Part shown: in pieces, positions 1-5,705 of the stretch | Layout: each line of letters starts with the position of its first letter | Position numbering within the stretch: position 1 is the stretch's first letter | Source: Bacteroidia bacterium | GTDB lineage: Bacteria > Bacteroidota > Bacteroidia > B-17B0 > Aurantibacillaceae | Assembly: GCA_026418315.1 (NCBI GenBank) | Contig: JAOABO010000074.1 | Coordinates: forward strand, 1-8,928 | Length of the DNA stretch: 8,928 nucleotides | Direction: 5' to 3' | The notes under the pieces: generated by a model | Database searches by the model: none | The model's input: only the letters and a program-made list of their open reading frames with translations | Told to the model about the DNA's origin: nothing | Translations under genes and position numbers: made by a program

Positions 1-1
1 G

Positions 2-1864
2 AGTGTTTATGATTTTTATATTATTACAGACAGTATTCGGTATGCTTACTGTAATGGTCAATTGGTCAATGATATGGTCAGTAATGGCAAAAGAACAAGA
101 CACTGGCAAATGGCCAAAGATATACCATCATATCTTGCATCAGTGGCTGTAGCAGATTATACTGAAGTCAAACAAATTATTACAACCCCCTCTCATACCA
201 TTCCGGCTATTATAGCTGCCCGAGCTGCGGATACCAATGCAGTAAAAACAGCATTTATAAACTTACCTCATGCTGTGAACATATACGAAGCTAAATATGG
301 ATTGTATCAATGGAACAGAGTAGGTTATTGTCTTGTCCCATTTAACAGCGGAGCCATGGAACATGCCACCAACATTGCGTATCCGCAGGTGGCTATTGGA
401 ACCACTGCTTATGAAGCCAGTTTAATGGCTCACGAATTATCTCATCATTGGTGGGGCGATTTGGTAACTTGCGAAACACAAGAGGATATGTGGATAAATG
501 AGGGCATGGCCACTTATAGCGAAATGATATTTTTGGAAAACAGGTATAATTACCAGCAATATCAAAATCAATTATTATCCATGCTTTCAGACATGGTGCA
601 GTTTGGAAATTTTAAGGAGCAGCAGTATTGGCCTGTATCAGGAATACCCTCACAATACACTTATGGAGATCATGTATATAAAAAAGGTGCGATTGTAGCA
701 CATAATTTACGGACCTATTTAGGAGACAGTTTGTTTTTTGACGGATTGAAATATGTTTTGAATCAAAAGGCATATAAAAATATGAATAGTTCAGAATTTC
801 AGTTATTGTTAGAAAGCTATACAGGAAAAAACCTGAACAAGTTTTTTCAGAATTGGGTATTCAATGGTGGTTATCCGGTTTTTGTGATTGATTCTGTAAA
901 ATATCAAAGTGTGGGAGGAGGCATATATTCAGCTATGGTGTATGTCAAACAAAAATTACATGGTGCACCGCAATATTTTGACAGTGTGCCGGTTACTGTT
1001 TCTTTCTTTAATAATAGTTGGCAATCGTTTGATGTAAAAGCCACTTTATCGGGTAGTATGACAGTATTTACTACTACTTTGAACTTTTTGCCACAATTTG
1101 AGATTCTTAATTATGATAAAAAATTGGCTTATGCGGCATTAGGAGATGCCAAAGTAATTAAAAATACAGGTAATGTTAGTTTTCCTAACAGTAAAGTGAG
1201 CATCAATGTGATGAATAAGGGAATAGATTCTTCGTTTCTATACATAGAACACCACTTTGCAGAAGCCGATTCACAAAAAACTCAAACAGGTAAAAAATAT
1301 AAAATTTCAAATCAACATTTTTGGAAAATAACAGGAAAACTCAGTAATGGTTTTTATGCCAAATTGAGATTAAATTATAATGGCAATATAGTGTATTCCG
1401 GATATGGATGCATGGACACCTGTTTGGCGTCTTTCAATGCAGATAGCATCACTGTTTTATACAGACCTCATTCCGCAAGTGATTGGAGAGAAATGAAATT
1501 CACAAAATATCCATCGGGCCCAAAGTCAGGGATGCTGTATGTGGATACATTATTAATAGGTGAATATACATTGGCCAATAAAAACGGAATATTTACCAGT
1601 GTGAAGGAATTTGAAGTTGAAAAAATGCAGGAAATCAAAATTTATCCTAATCCATCTGACAATATAATAAGTATTGAATTATCCACTAACAGAAATGATA
1701 TGTATGATACAAAAATTTATTCATCGGATATGAAATTGATAAGAACTTTGAGATTAAAAACAGGAGAAAAAATTCATATAGAAAATTTAAGGGCTGGGAC
1801 TTATTTTATAGTGCTGAAAAATGAGAAAGGGCAATGTTATTTTGGAAAATTCATAAAAAATTAA
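2..1864 (+). CDS. M1-family zinc aminopeptidase with T9SS C-terminal sorting domain (5' partial)
   Basis: This is a zinc metallopeptidase of family M1 (gluzincin), expected to remove N-terminal residues from peptides outside the cell or on its surface. The frame is open to the left edge, so the start lies outside; the TTG at 62 is internal, since residues encoded before it (ending in YCNGQLV) continue the M1 N-terminal beta domain. Of 620 visible residues, GAMEH is at 117-121, HELSH at 144-148, the third zinc ligand Glu at 167 (in NEG, exactly HExxH-18-E), and the likely transition-state Tyr at 226 (VYKKGA). After about residue 291 come two beta-rich segments rather than the long helical domain of ERAP/PepN types. 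A type A sorting tail starts at YPNPS (548) and ends with the LRAGTYFIV pattern and KFIKN. Family and export route are confident; substrate is unknown. The M1 GxMEN motif carries His instead of Asn. Confidence 0.95.
   Translation, partial: SVYDFYIITDSIRYAYCNGQLVNDMVSNGKRTRHWQMAKDIPSYLASVAVADYTEVKQIITTPSHTIPAIIAARAADTNAVKTAFINLPHAVNIYEAKYGLYQWNRVGYCLVPFNSGAMEHATNIAYPQVAIGTTAYEASLMAHELSHHWWGDLVTCETQEDMWINEGMATYSEMIFLENRYNYQQYQNQLLSMLSDMVQFGNFKEQQYWPVSGIPSQYTYGDHVYKKGAIVAHNLRTYLGDSLFFDGLKYVLNQKAYKNMNSSEFQLLLESYTGKNLNKFFQNWVFNGGYPVFVIDSVKYQSVGGGIYSAMVYVKQKLHGAPQYFDSVPVTVSFFNNSWQSFDVKATLSGSMTVFTTTLNFLPQFEILNYDKKLAYAALGDAKVIKNTGNVSFPNSKVSINVMNKGIDSSFLYIEHHFAEADSQKTQTGKKYKISNQHFWKITGKLSNGFYAKLRLNYNGNIVYSGYGCMDTCLASFNADSITVLYRPHSASDWREMKFTKYPSGPKSGMLYVDTLLIGEYTLANKNGIFTSVKEFEVEKMQEIKIYPNPSDNIISIELSTNRNDMYDTKIYSSDMKLIRTLRLKTGEKIHIENLRAGTYFIVLKNEKGQCYFGKFIKN
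350..364 (+). other. GAMEH exopeptidase motif of the M1 peptidase
   Basis: These five codons read Gly-Ala-Met-Glu-His. The equivalent M1 motif is GxMEN, whose Glu helps bind the free N-terminus of the substrate. The Glu is kept and Asn is replaced by His. From memory, GxMEH also occurs in other bacterial M1 enzymes, so this probably marks a subfamily rather than a damaged site. Confidence 0.85.
431..502 (+). other. M1 zinc-binding and catalytic site, HExxH-18-E
   Basis: HELSH is encoded at 431-445 and the downstream zinc ligand Glu at 500-502, with exactly 18 residues between them. His144, His148 and Glu167 (numbered from the window start) would bind zinc, and Glu145 would act as general base. 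The surrounding HHWWGD and W-NEG-A residues are typical of the family, so the enzyme should be catalytically competent. Confidence 0.95.
1625..1861 (+). other. T9SS type A C-terminal sorting domain (Por secretion tail)
   Basis: The last 80 or so residues form a small beta domain that begins with the YPNPS signature (1643-1657), continues with a D-x-KIYSSD-type strand pair, and ends with LRAGTYFIVL and a basic KFIKN terminus. This matches the tail that directs Bacteroidota cargo through the type IX secretion system. In known cases the tail is removed after outer-membrane passage and the protein is released or anchored to the surface. Confidence 0.93.
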
Positions 1865-1869
1865 ATTTG
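1841..1869 (+). promoter_or_regulatory. Candidate Bacteroidota promoter for the DUF6029-like gene
   Basis: TTTG at 1841-1844 (-33-like) is followed after 17 bases by TAAATTTG at 1862-1869, a full match to the TAnnTTTG -7 consensus. The -7 element overlaps the peptidase stop codon, and the next gene's ATG is 36 bases beyond it, giving an inferred leader of about 30 bases. In AT-rich DNA such matches also arise by chance, so gene 2 may instead be read through from the peptidase gene. Confidence 0.45.
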
Positions 1870-1904
1870 TATAAATCCTTTATTATTCAGTAATTTGAGC
1901 GCGA

Positions 1905-3551
1905 ATGATAAATAAGCATTGGTTCATAGTATTTTGTTTTTTTGCTTGTCTAAATGCGTTTTCTCAAAATAATAATGATGCGACTATTCACGGAAATTTT
2001 GAAATAGATGCACAGTATTATGAGCCCGATTCGTTGATTGGAGCACCCCGAGTACCTGAAAAGGTGTTGTCAAATGTATTTGGGAACATGGTTTATGAAA
2101 AAGATAAATTTTCTGCCGGTGTAAGGTACGAAGCGTATAACAATGTTATGCAGGGTTTTGATAAGAGATACAAAGGGCAAGGAATAGTGTACAGATTTGC
2201 AAGATATAAAACTGATTTTGTAGATATTACTGTTGGAAATATATATGAGCAATTTGGAAGTGGGTTGATGTTTCGCACTTATTATGAGCCCGGCTTGCTA
2301 TATGATAATTCATTAGATGGGGCTCGCGCTATCATCACACCTCATAAAGGGCTTACTTTCAAAGGTATGATTGGCAGACAAAGAAATTTCTTCACTCTGG
2401 GCGAAGGAATTGTACGCGCATTGGACGGAGAGTTAAGCATTAACGACTTGTTTGATTCATTACATTGGAAAACCAGATTTATTTTGGGCGGCAGTTTTGT
2501 AAGTAAATACCAGCCCGATAAAGACCCGGATTTAATATTGCCTGAAAATGTTGGATGCTATGGAGGAAGAATCAATATCATTAATGAAAGTATTAATTTT
2601 TTTGCGGAGTATGCCTATAAAATAAACGACCCTTCTTATGTCAATGGGTACAATTACAAATTTGGTGAAGCATTGTTTACTTCATTTTCTTATGCAAGAA
2701 AAGGTTTTGCATTGATACTACAGGCAAAGCGAATAGATAATATGGACTTTAGAAGTGAAAGAGATGCTACTTTACAGCAGTTGCTTATTAATTACATGCC
2801 TGCTACTACCAAGCAACATACTTATTTAATGCCCGCTTTTTTTCCTTATGCTACACAACCTAATGGAGAAGTGGGAGGGATGGCTGAATGTCAGTTCAAA
2901 ATCCCTAAAAATACCTTTTTGGGTGGAGCTTATGGTACAGATATTACAGTCAATTTTTCATTTGCAAATGGACTTAAAAAACATCCTGTATCTGACACTT
3001 CCACTACTATGAATTTATATAGTACCCGATGGGACGAGGTTGGAGAACAATATTATCATGACTTCTTTATTGAAGTACAAAGAAAAATCAATAAAAAATG
3101 GAAAATGACAGCCATGTATTCCAACCAGTTTTACAACAAGAATATTGTGATGTTTAACTCCCCGAATGCGGGCTTTCCAAATATGCAGGCACACATTGGG
3201 GTTATAGATGTAACATATAAATACAAAACGCATTCTGCTATAAGAATGGAATTACAGGAAAGATATGCGTATCATAGAGACATCAACGGAGGAAGTTGGG
3301 CAGTTGGATTATTGGAATGGACACCTTCATCGCATTTTTATCTGACTTTAATTGACCAATTCAATTACGATAATCCTGATGTCAATCTGCGTTTGCATTA
3401 TTATACAATAGGACTGGGCTTTGTAAAAGAATCTAACAGAATAAGTATTACTTACGGAAAGCAAAGAGCAGGTGTGTTTTGTGTAGGGGGTGTGTGCAGA
3501 AATGTACCGGCATCTAACGGATTGGCAATCAGTATAACTAGTACGTTTTAA
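1905..3551 (+). CDS. Exported DUF6029-like protein, probable outer-membrane beta-barrel
   Basis: The 548-residue product begins with a clear signal peptide: basic start MINKHW, hydrophobic run to about residue 17, probable cleavage near NAFSQ/NN. The mature part has no other long hydrophobic helix. It alternates aromatic and polar residues in strands such as AGVRYEAY and NFFAEYAYK, and ends in a terminal Phe (ITSTF), as outer-membrane barrels usually do. A C-terminal motif with two cysteines, CVGGVCR at residues 526-532, followed by VPASNG, resembles what I recall of the Bacteroidota family DUF6029. No sorting tail is present, which fits a membrane-resident protein. Function is unknown; a transport or surface-assembly role is possible but not shown. 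The ATG at 1905 is chosen because it gives the signal peptide at the correct position. It lies 40 bases after the peptidase stop and may share its transcript. Confidence 0.85.
   Translation: MINKHWFIVFCFFACLNAFSQNNNDATIHGNFEIDAQYYEPDSLIGAPRVPEKVLSNVFGNMVYEKDKFSAGVRYEAYNNVMQGFDKRYKGQGIVYRFARYKTDFVDITVGNIYEQFGSGLMFRTYYEPGLLYDNSLDGARAIITPHKGLTFKGMIGRQRNFFTLGEGIVRALDGELSINDLFDSLHWKTRFILGGSFVSKYQPDKDPDLILPENVGCYGGRINIINESINFFAEYAYKINDPSYVNGYNYKFGEALFTSFSYARKGFALILQAKRIDNMDFRSERDATLQQLLINYMPATTKQHTYLMPAFFPYATQPNGEVGGMAECQFKIPKNTFLGGAYGTDITVNFSFANGLKKHPVSDTSTTMNLYSTRWDEVGEQYYHDFFIEVQRKINKKWKMTAMYSNQFYNKNIVMFNSPNAGFPNMQAHIGVIDVTYKYKTHSAIRMELQERYAYHRDINGGSWAVGLLEWTPSSHFYLTLIDQFNYDNPDVNLRLHYYTIGLGFVKESNRISITYGKQRAGVFCVGGVCRNVPASNGLAISITSTF
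3480..3500 (+). other. CVGGVCR two-cysteine motif near the C-terminus of the barrel-like protein
   Basis: Cys526 and Cys531 are separated by VGGV and sit just before the final predicted strand. In an exported protein the spacing would allow a disulfide or metal ligation. I recall a similar GGVCR-type motif in DUF6029 relatives, which suggests conservation, but I cannot confirm it here. Confidence 0.5.
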
Positions 3552-3553
3552 GT

Positions 3554-3784
3554 TCATGATAACTCGTTGCAACAGCCATCGTTGTTTTTATTCTTAATCT
3601 GAATGGGAGGACAAGGAACAGAACCATAAGAACAAAACACACAGCAATCTCCTTTTTTCGGTTTCAATATAGTATGACAATTTTCGCATTCGTAAAAAAA
3701 TAAGCATGCGTTGGTGGGCATTATTTCTTCTTTCTGATAATGGCAAATAGGACAGATGATAGTTGATTTTGCAATAATGTCCAT
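3554..3784 (-). CDS. GDCCVxC-type small cysteine-rich (zinc-ribbon-like) protein
   Basis: This 76-residue protein has 11 cysteines (11, 14, 27, 33, 36, 47, 48, 51, 58, 71, 72). Two CxxC pairs, CPIC at 11-14 and CENC at 33-36, form a zinc-ribbon-like knuckle. They are followed by GDCCVFCSYG at 45-54 and VPCPP at 56-60, the signature of the family named in databases as GDCCVxC domain-containing (seleno)protein. From memory, relatives often lie near mercury or other metal transport genes, and some carry selenocysteine. Here every position is an ordinary TGC/TGT cysteine codon. There is no signal peptide, so it should be cytoplasmic. A metal-handling or thiol-redox role is likely but unproven. 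It starts 4 bases after the YwqK-array gene ends, without a promoter of its own that I can see, and its stop lies 2 bases from the convergent barrel gene. Confidence 0.88.
   Translation of the reverse strand: MDIIAKSTIICPICHYQKEEIMPTNACLFFYECENCHTILKPKKGDCCVFCSYGSVPCPPIQIKNKNNDGCCNELS
3632..3652 (-). other. GDCCVFC signature motif
   Basis: Read on the minus strand, the codons give Gly-Asp-Cys-Cys-Val-Phe-Cys. The three cysteines are encoded by TGC, TGT and TGT; none is TGA. This is therefore the all-cysteine form of a family that includes selenoproteins. Confidence 0.9.
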
Positions 3785-3788
3785 ATTG

Positions 3789-5558
3789 TTATTTTTGCTT
3801 TCCGACAGGAATGGTACTATTGCTTACTTTAATTCCGTTTTTGTATTCAATAGCGGATATAAGGTTTCCATTTTTGTCAAAAAAACTCCACATGCCATGA
3901 GGAACACTGGATATTTTACCTGATTTTTTATCTTTAATCAATTTGTAATTACTAATGGCTTGTATTTTTCCATTTGGATAATAACTGATGTTTTCTCCTA
4001 CTAATTTCCCTTTTTTGAAATTATTTTCTTTCAAGATAACACCGGTTTCATAGTAGTATTTCCATTTTCCGTGTTGATGGCCTTTTCTGTATTTGCCTTC
4101 GCTTTCTAAAAAGCTACCTTTTTCGTAATAGGATTGATATTTTCCATGTCTGATGTTATTCACATAACTTATGATTTCTTTTAATTGTCCTTTTGGATAC
4201 CAATACGTCCAGGTTTTTTCTTTACCACCGATTTTGTTGTAATAACCAATATAATTAGGATTTCCGTTTTCAAACCAGGCCTTCCATTCGCCAACCTGCA
4301 TGCCATTATTAAAGTGGCCAATGTCTTTTTCTTTTCCATTTTCCCACCATTGTGTCCATTGTCCGTGTTCTTTGCCATTTACATAATCTCCTTCCTGTAG
4401 TTTTTTACCGCTTTCAAAGTAAGTAATCCAATGACCGTTTTTAATATCATTATTATATGTGCCTACACGCCACAGTTGTCCTCCTCTGTAATAATATTTC
4501 CATTCTCCTTGTTTTTTATCATCTTTGTATTGACCGGTTGACTCAATGTTTCCATTAGGATAATAGTATGTCCATGTTGAATCTCTTTTACCATTTTTGA
4601 AATAGCCCATCATTTCAGTTTTTTTATCTTCATAATAAAATTTCCATAATCCGTTTTTTTGGTTATTTTCGTAAAAACCTTCGCTTTTGATATTATGATT
4701 GGGATAAAAAGAACAGTAATAACCATCTGCTATGCCGTTTTTATAGGTAATCTGATAGTCCAGTTCGCCATTTGGATGAAAGAAACGCCATAAGCCATTT
4801 TGGTAGCCGTTTTGATATTCGCCCATGGTTTTTATAATTCCACTTGCGTATGTAAGTGTGATTTTTCCGTTTCCGTTTTTCACTAAAGCATTTCCTTTTT
4901 CATCGTACATGTCCATTAATTTTGGAATGGTGTCTTCAAATATTTTAATGTATTTGAGTTGTTGATTGGAATAATACCCTTTCCATTCTTTGCATGGCTT
5001 ACCCTGACAGTAATTTTCTACTTCTGATAAGGTTCCGTTTTCATAATAAATTTTTACTTCACCTTCTTTTTGATTATTCACAAATGTGCCTTCTGACTGA
5101 ATGTTCTTGTTTTCATAGTAGTAAATCCACTTACCTTCTTTTTTACCTTTATTAAAATTTTCTATGCTTTGTATGTTTCCGTTTTCAAAATAAGTAGTCC
5201 AAGTACTATCTGGAATATCGTTGTAAAACTTAGATATTCTTGCGATGTTTCCGTTTTTATAATAATATATGTTGGTTCCGTGCTTAACGCCTTTCTTGTA
5301 TTTTTCAAAGCCCTTTAATTGGCCGTTTTCATAATAAAACTTCCAAATACTATCTGTTTTTCCCATGTAATAATAACCTTCTGTAGATAGTTTACCATTT
5401 TTGAAATATTCAAAGTATTTTCCATGAGGCATGTTTCTATAGGTATGCATTTCGGTTTTAACTTGCTTTTGTTCTGCATCATAGTAATCTTTAATAACCT
5501 GTGCGGTGTAATAATGACAAAGCAGGGAGAAAAAAAGAAAATGAAAAAATTTTTGCAT
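3789..5558 (-). CDS. Exported MORN_2/YwqK-family repeat protein
   Basis: The 589-residue product opens with a Phe-rich signal peptide, MQKFFHFLFF to about TAQ (residue 20), and no lipobox (SLLC has Leu at -1). From residue 44 to the end it consists of about 21 tandem units, nearly all exactly 24 residues, with the pattern [H/N/E/D]G-x-W-x-x-Y-Y-x-N-G-x-(I/L)-x-x-x-x-x-[Y/F]-x-x-G. This is the MORN_2 repeat of YwqK-type proteins, which are often auto-annotated as 'toxin-antitoxin system YwqK family antitoxin'. The name comes from the Bacillus YwqJ/YwqK pair and need not hold here: this protein is exported, very long, and has no adjacent toxin gene. Residues 213-231 break the array. A periplasmic or surface scaffold or binding protein is a reasonable inference. 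The GDCCVxC gene follows 4 bases after its stop, probably in the same operon. Confidence 0.9.
   Translation of the reverse strand: MQKFFHFLFFSLLCHYYTAQVIKDYYDAEQKQVKTEMHTYRNMPHGKYFEYFKNGKLSTEGYYYMGKTDSIWKFYYENGQLKGFEKYKKGVKHGTNIYYYKNGNIARISKFYNDIPDSTWTTYFENGNIQSIENFNKGKKEGKWIYYYENKNIQSEGTFVNNQKEGEVKIYYENGTLSEVENYCQGKPCKEWKGYYSNQQLKYIKIFEDTIPKLMDMYDEKGNALVKNGNGKITLTYASGIIKTMGEYQNGYQNGLWRFFHPNGELDYQITYKNGIADGYYCSFYPNHNIKSEGFYENNQKNGLWKFYYEDKKTEMMGYFKNGKRDSTWTYYYPNGNIESTGQYKDDKKQGEWKYYYRGGQLWRVGTYNNDIKNGHWITYFESGKKLQEGDYVNGKEHGQWTQWWENGKEKDIGHFNNGMQVGEWKAWFENGNPNYIGYYNKIGGKEKTWTYWYPKGQLKEIISYVNNIRHGKYQSYYEKGSFLESEGKYRKGHQHGKWKYYYETGVILKENNFKKGKLVGENISYYPNGKIQAISNYKLIKDKKSGKISSVPHGMWSFFDKNGNLISAIEYKNGIKVSNSTIPVGKQK
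3792..5429 (-). repeat. About 21 MORN_2/YwqK repeats with a 72-bp coding period
   Basis: Protein residues 44-589 divide into about 21 units. Most are 24 residues; units starting at residues 44, 422 and 471 have one extra residue, the one starting at 520 has an 11-residue insertion, and the one following the linker is 22. The DNA units have diverged enough that the repetition shows mainly at protein level. The strongest invariants are Trp or Tyr at unit position 4, an aromatic pair at 7-8, and NG around 10-11. Confidence 0.88.
4866..4922 (-). other. Linker that interrupts the YwqK array
   Basis: Residues 213-231 replace a normal repeat with a segment containing MYDEKGNALV followed by KNGNG. 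I recall a D-x-x-G-x-x-(L/V)-V-x-N-G-x-G segment in other Bacteroidota MORN/YwqK proteins, where it separates blocks of repeats. Here it divides the array into about 7 units before and about 14 after, and may be a hinge or domain boundary. Confidence 0.55.
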
Positions 5559-5572
5559 GGATATTTTTTGTG

Positions 5573-5608
5573 CAAATGTAGTATTAAAACGAGATTAAGG
5601 TTTCAAAA
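5573..5608 (-). promoter_or_regulatory. Candidate promoter for the YwqK-array / GDCCVxC operon
   Basis: On the minus strand, TTTTG (plus positions 5604-5608) is followed after 23 bases by TACATTTG (5573-5580), a full match to the TAnnTTTG -7 consensus. The start codon is only 14 bases beyond it, which implies a leader of roughly 10 bases. The spacing is at the long end of the accepted range, so the -7 element is more secure than the -33. Confidence 0.45.
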
Positions 5609-5617
5609 GATTTGAAA
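5601..5617. promoter_or_regulatory. Perfect 7-3-7 inverted repeat, possible operator
   Basis: TTTCAAA, spacer AGA, then TTTGAAA form a perfect palindrome in the divergent intergenic region. It overlaps the proposed -33 element of the minus-strand promoter, where a bound regulator could block transcription. AT-rich short palindromes arise by chance fairly often, and no regulator gene is in the window. Confidence 0.35.
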
Positions 5618-5681
5618 AATGTTGAAAACTTTGTGGATTGATTTTTGTATAAGCGGTAAAGTAGTGTATTTTTATTATATG

Positions 5682-5689
5682 TAATTTTG
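5682..5689 (+). promoter_or_regulatory. Candidate -7 promoter element for the large exported protein
   Basis: TAATTTTG matches the TAnnTTTG consensus and lies 16 bases before the ATG at 5706, implying a leader of about 10 bases. No TTG or TTTG occurs at the expected distance upstream (the nearest, TTTTTG at 5642-5647, is 34 bases away). The upstream half is therefore weak or activator-dependent. Confidence 0.4.
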
Positions 5690-5705
5690 GCAAAAAGTTA
5701 TTTCA

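Larger units (their letters stand above)
5559..5705. other. Divergent intergenic region between YwqK operon and large exported-protein gene
   Basis: This 147-base AT-rich gap separates two divergent start codons. It holds one TAnnTTTG element on each strand and the 7-3-7 inverted repeat. Its few short open frames have no supporting features, and I see no RNA gene or terminator. Confidence 0.75.

Noticed and set aside
62..64. TTG as the start codon of the M1 peptidase
   Set aside because: The same frame is open to position 2 and the upstream residues fit the M1 N-terminal domain, so the gene is truncated by the window edge rather than starting here.
1891..1898. TAATTTGA as an alternative -7 element for the barrel gene
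   Set aside because: It is one T short of TAnnTTTG and sits only 6 bases before the start codon; TAAATTTG at 1862 matches fully.
3566..3573. GTTGCAAC palindrome as part of a terminator between convergent genes
   Set aside because: It is only 8 bases with no loop and no following T run, and it lies inside the GDCCVxC coding sequence.
3632..3652. Selenocysteine in the GDCCVxC protein
   Set aside because: All motif cysteines are TGC or TGT, and the only TGA in frame is the natural stop.
3792..5429. Regular 72-bp periodicity as a CRISPR array or DNA satellite
   Set aside because: The DNA units are diverged and the period is exactly 24 codons with conserved protein positions, so it is a protein repeat.
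5517..5519. Cys14 of the YwqK-array protein as a lipoprotein lipobox cysteine
   Set aside because: The preceding residues SLL do not fit the lipobox (Leu at -1 in place of Ala/Gly/Ser). The TAQ site at residue 20 suits signal peptidase I better.
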